64,000 nucleotides of DNA from Colwellia sp. 20A7 (GTDB lineage Bacteria > Pseudomonadota > Gammaproteobacteria > Enterobacterales > Alteromonadaceae). The translations under genes were made by a program, and so were the position numbers. The DNA is taken from the NCBI RefSeq assembly GCF_009832865.1, contig NZ_CP047130.1, forward strand, positions 2,108,001-2,172,000. The letters are read 5' to 3'. Each line of letters starts with the position of its first letter. The stretch's first letter is position 1. Of this stretch, positions 20,772 to 30,137 are shown piece after piece. Below the pieces are notes generated by a model. It was not told the DNA's origin, did not search any database, and was given only the letters and a program-made list of their open reading frames with translations.

Positions 20772-21380
20772 TTAGCACTGCTGATATTTATCAATAATTT
20801 GTTTCCGTTTGTAACATGTTAAACTGTGGTCATTAACCATGCCACATGCTTGCATATGAGCATAACAAATAGTTGAACCAACAAACTTAAACCCACGCTT
20901 TTTCAAATCCTTACTCCAAGCATCCGACTCAGTACTTGTGGCGGGATAATCGTTCAACGTTTTATATTCTTTAACAATCGTTTTGTTATCGACAAAGCCC
21001 CACATATAATTACTAAAGCTACCAAACTCTTGCTGAATTTTAATAAATAGTTGTGCATTGTTGATCGCCGCGTTAATTTTGCCGCGATGACGAATAATTT
21101 CAGGGTTCAGTAATAATTGCTCAACTTTATCCTGATCATATTGTGCAACAATATTCACATCAAAGTTTGCAAACGCATCGCGGTAGCCATTTCTACGTTT
21201 TAATATTGTGTACCAACTTAAACCGGCTTGTGCAGATTCAAGGCACAGAAATTCAAACAATTTCTGATCATTATAAACAGGCACTCCCCACTCTTCGTCA
21301 TGATAAGCAACATAATCGGGCTTGGATGTATCTAGCCACGGACAACGGCATTGCAATAACGTTTTTTGTTTATCTTCCAC
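20772..21380 (-). CDS. tag: DNA-3-methyladenine glycosylase I
   Basis: Removes 3-methyladenine from alkylated DNA. The 202-residue protein carries RCPWLDTSKPDYVAYHDEEWGVP at the N-terminus, with the first zinc ligands (Cys and His), LCLESAQAGLSWYTILKRR, the catalytic-region GFKFVGSTICYAHMQA, and the second ligand pair in VNDHSLTCYKR. All family residues visible are present. Probably monocistronic. Confidence 0.95.
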   Translation of the reverse strand: MEDKQKTLLQCRCPWLDTSKPDYVAYHDEEWGVPVYNDQKLFEFLCLESAQAGLSWYTILKRRNGYRDAFANFDVNIVAQYDQDKVEQLLLNPEIIRHRGKINAAINNAQLFIKIQQEFGSFSNYMWGFVDNKTIVKEYKTLNDYPATSTESDAWSKDLKKRGFKFVGSTICYAHMQACGMVNDHSLTCYKRKQIIDKYQQC

Positions 21381-21900
21381 TGAAACCTCTTTTCTATATT
21401 TAAATTAACTTTCTTAAATTAGTTTTATTAAATTCATTAGTCACTCATATTCTTCTCATTGCACACTGTGAGTAATTGACTAAATTTACCTGTCAAAGCT
21501 GTTTCTACCACAATGGGTCACCTTAAATATATCACCTTGAAATTTGCATTATATTTAAGCGCAGGTCCCTATATTTATAGATATTGTCATAATAATTAAT
21601 TCATCATTTAATTTTATATTTTTCGCTATTCTTAGTATGCATAGTTAGTTATTAGAACTATTCATTTGTTTAATTTAATAGCTAGACCTAGCATGGTTAA
21701 TAGTACAAAAATTGTGCTTGAGGAGTCATTAACCTTATGTTGATGATGACAATAAATGGTAACAACAATAAGTACGGCTTAGCCAACAGCTGCTGAAATG
21801 TACTTTATACAATAATTCATGTTCAAACAAAGTATTTGAATGGGATCATATTTAGTGAATACGTATTTTTTAGTATTTATAGCAAAATCGGGGATTCAAG
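21381..21900. promoter_or_regulatory. Intergenic region upstream of the TonB receptor
   Basis: 520 bases without a supported gene. It contains copy A of the shared promoter-like motif (21649-21700) and a long putative 5' leader of about 200 bases before the receptor start. Nothing else recognisable was seen. Confidence 0.5.
21649..21700 (+). promoter_or_regulatory. Island promoter motif, copy A
   Basis: Contains TTATTAGAACT, then ATTCATTTGTTTAAT, then TAGCATGGTTA. Read as a sigma-70 promoter, TTGTTT (21666-21671) is the -35 and TAGCAT (21689-21694) the -10, 17 bases apart. The part just before and overlapping the -35 is the most conserved among the three copies and could be an operator. It stands 201 bases before the TonB receptor start. 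Confidence 0.65.
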
Positions 21901-24367
21901 ATGAGAGATATATCAACAACAAGAACAACAAAATATTTTAAACGTACATTACTTGTTTCAGCAATATTGAGTGCTATCAACCTGAGTGCCGTTAGTGCTC
22001 AGGAAACTAATCAAACTGTTGAGGATGATGATAAAGATGTAGAAAGAATAATGGTCACCGCATCTAAACGACTTAGAGGCTTACAAGAATCTCCTGTAGC
22101 CATAACCGTTGTAAGTGGCCTCGCTGTTGATCAAGCAAAAGTTTTAGATATGAACGATTTACAAACGCTTGTACCAACCTTACGTGTAACCCCTTTACAA
22201 CGTTCTATAAATACTAACTTTGCCATTCGAGGCTTTGGTAATGGTACTAATAATACCGGTATTGAACCATCAGTAGGTATTTTTATTGATGGTGTTTATC
22301 GATCTAGAGCTGCCGCTCAAATTGGTGATTTACCACGATTACAGCAAATAGAAGTACTAAGTGGTCCCCAGAGTACGTTATTTGGAAAGAATGCATCTGC
22401 CGGGGTTATTAATGTTAGAACTATGGAGCCAGCACATACACTTGAAGGCAACATAGAATTAGGTGCCGGTAATTTTAATCAAAAACTTGTTAAAGGTTAT
22501 ATTACTAATGGTATTACGGAAGAGTTAGCTTTCAGTTTATCTGGTGGTTTTCAATAAACGTGATGGTTACACCGATAGTGTCGTTGGGCTAAATAAAATT
22601 AATAATCGTGACCGCTGGAATATTCGTGGCCAAGCATTATATGAACCTACCTCAGATGTAACCTTACGTTTTATTGCTGATTATAGTGAAATAGATGAAG
22701 CTTGTTGTACTGCAGCAGATGTTATTAATGGACCTACAACAGCAGCTGTTCGAGCATTAGGTGGTGTCGTATTAGATGACAATGACCCATTTTCTTATAA
22801 ATCATCACTTAATATAGACCCTGATAATACAGTGCAAGATAGTGGTGTTTCAGTACAACTTGATATTGACTTTGATGGTTTTTCTTTTACCTCAATCAGT
22901 GCACTACGTAGTAATGATTCAGATTTTTTAAATGATGTAGATTATACCTCGCTAGATATATTACGTGAAGGCGGGCACACTAAAATTGATACTATTACCC
23001 AAGAGCTACGTTTGACTTCAACAGGAAAGCAAACTTTAGAATGGATGGTAGGTGCCTATATATTTCAAGAAGAAGTAATCACTGGGGATACGCTATATTA
23101 CGGAGATGATATTCGAACTTTTTTTGATGCTTTGATGACCGCTGGTGGTGCCGATGGTTTATTAGCAGGTGTTGAACAAGTTTACGGGCTTGAACAAGGC
23201 TCGTTTTTCTCAAATGAATCTTTTGTAAACTCTGAATTTACCCAAGATAATGACGCTTATTCATTATTCGCTAATTTTGATTATCATATAACGGAAGATT
23301 TTACGGCTATTTTCGGTGTTAGTTACACGAAAGATGAAAAAACCATAACAGTTGAACAGATCAATAAAGATGTATTGTCTGGCCTTGATATAGACACTGA
23401 ATTAACAGCGTTTGGTGTACCATTATCACTTATTCCAACACTTGCTCCAGCCATCCCTATTTTAAATAGCATTCAATTGTTACCACCCATGCCGAGTTTG
23501 CCTAACGACGTTGAACAGAGTAAATCTGAAGATAGTAAAACAACTTGGTCAATGCGCTTAGCCTATGAGGTAAACGATAACTTTAATGTTTTTGCATCAG
23601 CAGCTACTGGCTTTAAAGCATCATCATGGAATCTCGGACGAAATAGTAATCCGTTCCTTGCAGATCAAGCAGCAATGGAAAGTGCAGGTATTGCACTTGC
23701 TAATCAAACCTACGGTGGTCGTTTTGCTTCTCCTGAAGAAGCAAAAGTTTATGAATTAGGTCTGAAAGCGAGATTTAAAAAAGGGGCATTTAACGTAACC
23801 TTATTCGACCAAACAATTGAAGGATTTCAGTCATCTATATTTATTGGTACTGGCTACGTATTGGCAAATGCCGGTAAACAAAGTACGCAAGGGGTGGAGT
23901 TTGATTCAGTTTACAACCCAACTGAAAACTGGTCGTTCACGTTAGCCGGTACTTTTCTTGATCCCGTTTATGATTCATTTGTTGGAGCAACAGGGATAGA
24001 TGGTCCTATTGATTTATCAGGTGAAAAGCCAGCAGGTATTCATGAACGTAGCATAACAGCCGGCATTACTTACAGTTATGAATTAGAAAATGGTGCGTAT
24101 GGTTATGTTAGAACTGATTACATCTATGAAAGTGAAGTTTATCTTGCTGAAAATGTGCCAGACTCGTTAACGCGAGAAGTTGGTACGTTGAACGCGACAG
24201 CAGGGCTAAGCTTTAATAATGGGCTTAATCTTCAGCTTTGGGTACGTAACCTAAATAATGATGAGTACTTACATTCAGCATTCCCACCACCGATTCAGGC
24301 GGGTAGTTATAATGCTTACCCGAGTCAACCACGTATGTATGGTGCCTCTGTTTCTTATGAATTTTAA
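21901..24367 (+). pseudogene. TonB-dependent outer membrane receptor, split by a frameshift
   Basis: Two overlapping frames together make one receptor of about 820 residues. The first (21901-22557) has a signal peptide (cleaved after about residue 33), a TonB-box-like stretch near VERIMVTASK, and the plug domain with LSGPQSTLFGKNASAGVINV. The second (from about 22556 to 24367) is the beta-barrel ending ASVSYEF, with the usual terminal aromatic residue. Dropping one T at about 22555 joins GGFQ to KRDGYTDS, the typical receptor sequence. Either the gene is inactivated, or this is phase variation or a sequencing error. The order suggests uptake of the island's lipophilic substrate; siderophore-type motifs are not evident. 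Confidence 0.88.
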
Positions 24368-24462
24368 ACAAAAGGATTAATACATAACTCACGTTTAACT
24401 ACCCGATCAAACTCAAATCGATTTTATTTTCGAGCAGAGCTGATTATCAACGTAAATTAAAG

Positions 24463-24496
24463 CAGCCTTGTAATATTTTATTGCAAGGCTGTTTAT
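24463..24496 (+). terminator. Terminator after the TonB receptor
   Basis: Stem CAGCCTTG facing CAAGGCTG with a 13-base A/T loop, followed by TTTAT. It lies about 95 bases downstream of the receptor stop. Confidence 0.55.
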
Positions 24497-24556
24497 CATT
24501 TCATTGTTACATCTTCAGAGTTATACCAATCTCACTAGCTATGTGATCATTTCTAC

Positions 24557-24592
24557 GTATAAAATTGTTCACTTAATTAATGAAACCGGTAT
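24557..24592. repeat. 36-bp dispersed repeat, copy 2 (inverted)
   Basis: Reverse complement of the sequence at 18247-18282 with one mismatch. It lies in the 518-base spacer between the receptor and the histidine phosphatase gene. Confidence 0.7.
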
Positions 24593-24704
24593 CATTTAAA
24601 TAAACCTATATAATTCAATGCTTTATATTTGTACCTTCTAAAGTCTCATTACTTAACACTTCTACTTTTACCTAAGAAGCTAAATTCATATTGAGAATAG
24701 TAGG

Positions 24705-24756
24705 TTATAAGAACTATTCATTTGTTTAATCATTCGATTGGGCATAGCATGAGTTA
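24705..24756 (+). promoter_or_regulatory. Island promoter motif, copy B
   Basis: Contains TTATAAGAACT, ATTCATTTGTTTAAT and TAGCATGAGTTA at the same spacing as copy A (29 bases from ATTCA to TAGCAT). The putative -35 TTGTTT and -10 TAGCAT are 17 bases apart. The site lies 130 bases before the first gene of the long plus-strand block. Confidence 0.65.
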
Positions 24757-24885
24757 TTCGCGTTAATCCAATGCTTAATTAACTTGGTTAACAGTTTAAC
24801 TATATTGGTGGTAATAAATAAAATGATAAAAATAATAAGCGTTATCCCAGTGCAACACCCAACCTTGATAATAGCAGCGTAACTT

Positions 24886-25617
24886 ATGTCTGCTATCTAT
24901 CTTATTCGCCATGGGCAGGCTTCATTCGGCAAAGCTGATTATGATCAACTGTCTGATAAAGGTTGTCAGCAATCTGAATTACTTGGTCAATATTGGCAAA
25001 CGCTTAAGACACCGAATAAGCCAGGGAAAATGTTTTCAGGCGCATTATTACGTCATGAACAAACACTTGAAAATTTTTTAAAAGGTTATCAAGGCGAGGT
25101 TTCATCTACAGTACTGCACTCTGGCTTCGATGAATTTAATCATGTTGATATGTTGTCGCGGTACGATGCCCAATGGAAAAATTATGCAAAGATGGCCGCG
25201 TTAGTTAGTAAAAAATCAGAAGCAAATAAAGTGTTCCAAAAAGAATTTTCTTTAGCGCTTAACCGTTGGGTAAGTGGCAAATATGATGGTGATTATATGG
25301 AAAGTTGGTCGCAGTTTAAAAAGCGTTGTATCACTGCATTACAAGACGTGATTAACCAAGAACTCGATGCTAAGAAAGAGTTCAGTAACATAACGCCATC
25401 AAATAACATTTGTATTTTTACTTCTGGCGGCACCATCTCAGTGTTGGTTCAACATATTTTAGGCTTATCTGATCAGAATACGTTATCAATCAATCAACAA
25501 TTGCGAAATACCAGTGTTACAAAGCTACTCTTTACCAAAGGTAGCCTAAGCATTGATTACTTGAATAATTATGGTCATTTAACCCAAGTGGGTCATGACT
25601 GGGAAACCTTTAGATAA
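24886..25617 (+). CDS. Histidine phosphatase family protein
   Basis: Phosphoglycerate-mutase-like phosphatase of 243 residues. The phosphate-accepting histidine is in LIRHGQASFG (His9). The other motif arginine region is GALLRHEQTLENF. The second family histidine is replaced in CIFTSGGTISVLVQH by a Ser-Gly-Gly sequence, a variation seen in a subgroup of the family. Its substrate is unknown; dephosphorylating a CoA-pathway intermediate would fit the island but is only a guess. First gene of the plus-strand block. Confidence 0.85.
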   Translation: MSAIYLIRHGQASFGKADYDQLSDKGCQQSELLGQYWQTLKTPNKPGKMFSGALLRHEQTLENFLKGYQGEVSSTVLHSGFDEFNHVDMLSRYDAQWKNYAKMAALVSKKSEANKVFQKEFSLALNRWVSGKYDGDYMESWSQFKKRCITALQDVINQELDAKKEFSNITPSNNICIFTSGGTISVLVQHILGLSDQNTLSINQQLRNTSVTKLLFTKGSLSIDYLNNYGHLTQVGHDWETFR

Positions 25618-25657
25618 AGGTAGTTAACAAAATAAAATTTTAAAGAGGAATTTAGAT

Positions 25658-26425
25658 ATGAGTACTAATTTGTTCGACTTAACAGGAAAAGTTGCTTTAG
25701 TTACCGGTGCAAGTCGAGGTATTGGCGAGCATATAGCAAAGTTACTCGCAGAAAATGGCGCTCATGTCATTGTATCGAGCCGTAAAATAGACGGTTGCCA
25801 GGCGGTCGTTGACCAAATCATTGCTGCCGGTGGAAGTGCCCAAGCAATTGCTTGCCATATTGGTGAAATGGAACAAATAGAAAGTATATTTGAGCAAATA
25901 TCAGCCGAGCACGGAAAACTAGATATATTAGTAAATAATGCCGCTGCAAACCCTTATTTTGGCCATGTATTAGATACAGACCTGTTAGCTTTCCAAAAAA
26001 CGGTTGACGTTAATATCCGTGGCTACTTTTTTATGTCTACTATTGGCGCTAAATTGATGAAAGAAAATGGTGGCGGGGCGATTGTTAATGTTGCCTCAAT
26101 CAACGGAATAATTCCTGGCGACTATCAAGGTATCTACTCTATTACCAAGGCAGCGGTTATTTCTATGACAAAAACGTTCGCTAAGGAATGTGCACAATTC
26201 AATATTCGTGTTAATGCCTTATTACCTGGTGGTACGGATACTAAATTCGCTTCAACCTTAGTAAACAATCCAAAAATATTAGAACAACTGATGCATCACG
26301 TGCCAATGAAACGCGTTGCACAGCCAGAAGAAATGGCCGGTACGGTACTGTATTTAGTTTCTAATGCCTCTAGTTACACCACCGGTACGGCAATAAATGT
26401 TGATGGCGGTTATTTGATTGGATAA
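25658..26425 (+). CDS. Short-chain dehydrogenase/reductase
   Basis: Classical SDR of 255 residues. NAD(P)-binding TGASRGIGE is at about residues 17-25, NNAA at about 92-95, the catalytic tyrosine and lysine are in YSITKAA, and the C-terminal INVDGGY is typical. AGGAA precedes the ATG. It probably acts on a hydroxyacyl or keto intermediate in the island pathway. It is 40 bases from the phosphatase gene and 120 from the reductase that follows. Confidence 0.9.
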   Translation: MSTNLFDLTGKVALVTGASRGIGEHIAKLLAENGAHVIVSSRKIDGCQAVVDQIIAAGGSAQAIACHIGEMEQIESIFEQISAEHGKLDILVNNAAANPYFGHVLDTDLLAFQKTVDVNIRGYFFMSTIGAKLMKENGGGAIVNVASINGIIPGDYQGIYSITKAAVISMTKTFAKECAQFNIRVNALLPGGTDTKFASTLVNNPKILEQLMHHVPMKRVAQPEEMAGTVLYLVSNASSYTTGTAINVDGGYLIG

Positions 26426-26545
26426 ATAGAAGCACATAAATAAGCCGTACGTTTTGTCTATCTGTGTACGGTGTAAATTTAAACAATATCAAGTTAGCAA
26501 CCGTGTTAACAATAAATAATTAGCAAATGAATGTTAGGAAATAAA

Positions 26546-27661
26546 ATGAGCAACAACAACGCAGCAAAACTATTTAAGTCATTTTCATCAGGAACCTTAA
26601 ACTTAAAAAATCGCACCGTGATGGCGCCCATGACACGTACGTTTTCACCTAACTATATTCCAACGGATGACGTAGCAAAATATTATCGCCGCAGAGCAGA
26701 AGGCAATGTTGGTTTAATTATTACCGAGGGAACGTTTATTTCTCATAAAGCCGCAAACGGCTATGAACGTGTGCCAGCAATTTTTGGTGATGAGGCTTTA
26801 GCGGGTTGGAAACACGTGGTTGACGAAGTTCATGCTGCAGGCGGAAAAATAGCACCACAACTTTGGCATGTAGGTTCGGTACGTAAAGAAGGTATTGGTC
26901 CAGATAAAGAAGTTCCGGGCTATAGCCCATCAGGTTTATATAAACCGGGCGCACCAAACGGTGTTGCTATGAGTAAAGCAGATATCGATGATGTTGTTGC
27001 TTCATTTGCCCAAGCCGCTGCAGACGCGAAAGCTATTGGTTTCGATGCTATCGAAGTACATGGTGCACACGGTTACTTGGTTGATCAATTCTTTTGGGAA
27101 GGCACTAACCAACGTAACGATGAATACGGTGGTTCATTAGAGAACAGAACTCGTTTTGGCGTTGAAATAGTCAAGGCTATTCGTGAAAAAGTAGGTAAAG
27201 ACTTTCCAATTATCTTTAGATTTTCACAATGGAAGCAACAAGATTACAACGCCAAACTTTGTCAAACGCCTGAAGAGTTAGCAACATTTTTAACCTTATT
27301 AAGTGATGCTGGCGTTGATATTTTCCACGCAAGTACTCGACGTTTTTGGCTACCTGAATTTGAAGGCTCAGATCTTAACCTTGCCGGTTGGACAAAAAAA
27401 TTAATCAATAAACCTGTCATTACCGTGGGCAGTGTTGGTTTAGACAGTGACTTTACCGGTGAAGGCAGTGTTGATCTTGCTGGCACGTCAAACCCAACGG
27501 GAATCGAAGGGTTATTAACGCGTTTAAATAATGATGAGTTTGATTTAGTCGCTATTGGTCGTGCCTTGTTGGTTGATCCTGAGTGGGTAAATAAAATTGA
27601 ACATAATAAAGAAGACGAAATCGCACCGTTTAATAAAGAAGCATTAATGAAATTAAGTTAG
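26546..27661 (+). CDS. Old-yellow-enzyme family NADH:flavin oxidoreductase
   Basis: FMN-dependent ene-reductase of 371 residues. Start ATG 26546 is preferred to the in-frame ATG 26531 because TAGGAA is then 6-11 bases upstream. The TIM barrel begins FSSGTLNLKNRTVMAPMTR, the substrate-binding HGAHGYLVDQFFW is followed by NQRNDEYGGSLENR, and the phosphate-binding end LVAIGRALLVDPEW is intact. It is the single-domain form; the Fe-S/FAD extension of 2,4-dienoyl-CoA reductase is absent. It probably reduces an activated C=C bond in the substrate chain. Confidence 0.92.
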   Translation: MSNNNAAKLFKSFSSGTLNLKNRTVMAPMTRTFSPNYIPTDDVAKYYRRRAEGNVGLIITEGTFISHKAANGYERVPAIFGDEALAGWKHVVDEVHAAGGKIAPQLWHVGSVRKEGIGPDKEVPGYSPSGLYKPGAPNGVAMSKADIDDVVASFAQAAADAKAIGFDAIEVHGAHGYLVDQFFWEGTNQRNDEYGGSLENRTRFGVEIVKAIREKVGKDFPIIFRFSQWKQQDYNAKLCQTPEELATFLTLLSDAGVDIFHASTRRFWLPEFEGSDLNLAGWTKKLINKPVITVGSVGLDSDFTGEGSVDLAGTSNPTGIEGLLTRLNNDEFDLVAIGRALLVDPEWVNKIEHNKEDEIAPFNKEALMKLS

Positions 27662-27725
27662 TACCTTAATTTGATATTAGTTAATCACTTACATAACTTT
27701 ATAGTAAAAATAATAAGGATCTCCC

Positions 27726-28934
27726 ATGGATTTTGAATACAGCGACAAAGTTAAAGAATTAATGGCACGTGTTAGCGCATTTATGGACGAGTACGTTTAT
27801 CCCGCTGAAGCACAAATGCATGAGCAAGTGGCGCAGGATCAATGGACAACACCTGCTTTAATGGAAGAACTGAAAGCCAAAGCGAAAGCACAGGGGTTAT
27901 GGAATTTATTTTTACCGGTTAGCTATGGAAAATACAGTGCAGGACTTACCAATTTAGAATATGCACCACTTGCTGAAATTATGGGAAAAGTGTTTTGGGC
28001 TCCTGAAGTGTTTAATTGTGCAGCGCCTGATACAGGTAATATGGAAGTACTCGCTAAATATGGTAATGAAGTACAGAAGAAAAAATGGTTAGAGCCGCTA
28101 CTTGAAGGAAAAATTCGTTCGGCTTTTGCTATGACCGAGCCAGAAGTTGCATCAAGTGATGCGACGAATATAGAGCTAAGTATTGTACGCGACGGTGATG
28201 AATACGTTATCAATGGTCGAAAATTTTACATCAGTGGCGCTTGTCGAAAACAATGTGAAATTATGATTGTGATGGGTAAAACTGACCCAGACAATACTGA
28301 CCGTTACATCCAACAATCTCAAGTTCTTGTACCAATGAAAACAGCAGGAGTCACTATGGTGCGTCCAATGAAAGTTTTTGGTTATAACGATGCACCAGAA
28401 GGACATGCAGAAATCACCTTTGACAATGTTCGTGTACCTGTTGAAAACATCATTGTTGGAGAAGGTAAAGGCTTTGAAATTGCACAAGGTAGATTAGGCC
28501 CAGGTCGCATTCATCATTGCATGCGATCAATTGGTGTAGCACAACGAGCCCTAGATTTAATGTGCCAGCGCGTTAACGATCGTATTGTCTTTGGTCGTCC
28601 AATGATCAAACAACAATCTATTCGAGAAGATATTGCCATTTCTGCCTGCCAAATTGAACAAGCCAGACTGATGACGTTAAAAGCGGCTCAAAAGATGGAT
28701 CTTGAAGGCAATAAAGCGGCCAAAGATATTATCGCAATGATAAAAATTGTTGCTCCGAGTATGTCACTTGATGTACTTGACCGTGCTATTCAATGCCATG
28801 GCGCTGTGGGTGTTAGTCAAGATACCTTTTTAGCTCATGCTTTTGCCGGCCAAAGAACGTTGCGCTTAGCTGATGGTCCTGATCAAGTACACATGATGCA
28901 ACTTGGACGAGATATAGTTAAAAAATCAATATAG
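27726..28934 (+). CDS. Acyl-CoA dehydrogenase, ACAD10/11-like
   Basis: FAD flavoprotein of 402 residues with the N-terminal helical domain, the FAD-binding [17 protein letters not shown] and the C-terminal domain ending [16 protein letters not shown]. Family resemblance is to the dehydrogenase domain of ACAD10 and ACAD11 and to LvaC. The next gene encodes the matching APH-type kinase as a separate protein. In the human enzymes and in bacterial levulinate catabolism, such a pair converts 4-hydroxyacyl-CoA through a 4-phospho intermediate to an enoyl-CoA. A simple dehydrogenase role remains possible. Confidence 0.9.
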   Translation: MDFEYSDKVKELMARVSAFMDEYVYPAEAQMHEQVAQDQWTTPALMEELKAKAKAQGLWNLFLPVSYGKYSAGLTNLEYAPLAEIMGKVFWAPEVFNCAAPDTGNMEVLAKYGNEVQKKKWLEPLLEGKIRSAFAMTEPEVASSDATNIELSIVRDGDEYVINGRKFYISGACRKQCEIMIVMGKTDPDNTDRYIQQSQVLVPMKTAGVTMVRPMKVFGYNDAPEGHAEITFDNVRVPVENIIVGEGKGFEIAQGRLGPGRIHHCMRSIGVAQRALDLMCQRVNDRIVFGRPMIKQQSIREDIAISACQIEQARLMTLKAAQKMDLEGNKAAKDIIAMIKIVAPSMSLDVLDRAIQCHGAVGVSQDTFLAHAFAGQRTLRLADGPDQVHMMQLGRDIVKKSI

Positions 28935-28988
28935 TACTTAACGCTATTAATAAGCAGCGGTAATTATTACCGTTACTTATAGATTTAA

Positions 28989-29017
28989 TATTAATGCGTT
29001 AACTATTAATGCGTTAA
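28989..29017. repeat. Tandem 14-base repeat before the kinase gene
   Basis: TATTAATGCGTTAA occurs at 28989-29002 and 29004-29017, one base apart, 22 bases before the start of the kinase gene. Possibly a small regulator site, or a slippage duplication. Confidence 0.6.
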
Positions 29018-29039
29018 ATAAATGAAAGAGATAAAAATA

Positions 29040-30071
29040 ATGTCAGTAACCGTTTCTTTTGATATAGAAAAATTGACTCGCTATTTGGAATCTAATGTTG
29101 AGGGGTTTGTTGGTCCTATCACATTAGAGAAGTTTCCGGGTGGTCAGTCAAATCCAACGTTTAAAGTAAATGCTAAGTCTGGTCTTTATGTTCTGCGTAG
29201 TCAGCCGCAAGGAAATTTATTGAAGTCTGCACATGCTGTAGATCGAGAGTTTCAGGTACTTGACGCATTAAAAGATACCGATGTACCGGTAGCTAAGGTT
29301 TATCACCTTTGTATCGATACTAGCATTATAGGCTCGATGTTCTATTTAATGGAATTTTGTGATGGCACTGTTTATTGGAGTGCTTCACTACCTGAAATAT
29401 CAACTAACGCTTATCGAAGTCAGCTATACGACACAATGAATAGGGCTTTGGTTGCATTACATAGTGTTGATCTTGATGCTGTTAATTTACGTGATTATGG
29501 CAAAGCAGGTAATTACTTCGAACGCCAGTTTTCTCGATGGACATCACAATATCGTGCTACTGAATTACAACAAATCGATGCGATGGACAACTTAATATTA
29601 TGGCTTGAAACACATCTACCGATAGATGATGGTCGAGTTTGTTTAGTTCATGGTGATTTTCGTTTAGACAACATTATGTTTAAAAAGGATAAAGCTGAAG
29701 TGATCGCGGTCCTTGATTGGGAGTTATCGACTCTTGGGCACCCATTTTCTGATTTAGCTTATCAATGCATGCAATTGCGTATGCCACAAGGTATGGGAAC
29801 TATTGATGGTTTACAAGGAATAGACAGAGAGAGTCTGGGTATTCCTACGGAAGAAGAATATGTTGCCACTTACTGTCAGCGTATGGGTATTGATCATATT
29901 GAAAATTGGACATTTTATCTTGCTTTTAGCTTCTTTAAATTAGCCGCTATTGCGCAAGGTGTTGCAAAACGAGCCTCACAAGGTAATGCAACTAATGAAC
30001 AAGCGAATAAAGTTGGTGCTTTTGTTGAACCGCTGGCACAAATGGCTTTAAGTATCATTAGTGATGAATAA
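29040..30071 (+). CDS. APH-family phosphotransferase (ACAD10/11 kinase-domain homologue)
   Basis: Aminoglycoside-phosphotransferase-fold kinase of 343 residues. ATG 29040 is chosen, with GAG 10 bases upstream; ATG 29022 is also possible. The catalytic loop is LVHGDFRLDNIMF and the metal-binding segment is VLDWELSTLGHPFSDLAYQ. The N-terminal FPGGQSNPTFKV is typical of the ACAD10/11 kinase domain rather than of antibiotic kinases. Sits directly behind the ACAD10/11-like dehydrogenase, so it most likely phosphorylates a hydroxyacyl-CoA and not an antibiotic. Confidence 0.9.
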   Translation: MSVTVSFDIEKLTRYLESNVEGFVGPITLEKFPGGQSNPTFKVNAKSGLYVLRSQPQGNLLKSAHAVDREFQVLDALKDTDVPVAKVYHLCIDTSIIGSMFYLMEFCDGTVYWSASLPEISTNAYRSQLYDTMNRALVALHSVDLDAVNLRDYGKAGNYFERQFSRWTSQYRATELQQIDAMDNLILWLETHLPIDDGRVCLVHGDFRLDNIMFKKDKAEVIAVLDWELSTLGHPFSDLAYQCMQLRMPQGMGTIDGLQGIDRESLGIPTEEEYVATYCQRMGIDHIENWTFYLAFSFFKLAAIAQGVAKRASQGNATNEQANKVGAFVEPLAQMALSIISDE

Positions 30072-30137
30072 AAACATAACAAACTGTTACCTAAACACTA
30101 AATTATTAAACAATATTTGTAACGTAAGGAATTTACC

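Noticed and set aside
21689..21700. Sigma-54 promoter in the shared island motif
   Set aside because: The GG and GC elements with correct spacing are not present in the three copies, while TTGTTT and TAGCAT at 17-18 bases fit a sigma-70 promoter better.
26531..26545. Upstream ATG of the old-yellow-enzyme gene
   Set aside because: The next in-frame ATG (26546) has the ribosome site at the right distance and gives the family N-terminus.
29040..30071. Aminoglycoside resistance gene
   Set aside because: The APH fold is present, but the sequence is of the ACAD10/11 kinase kind and the gene adjoins an acyl-CoA dehydrogenase.
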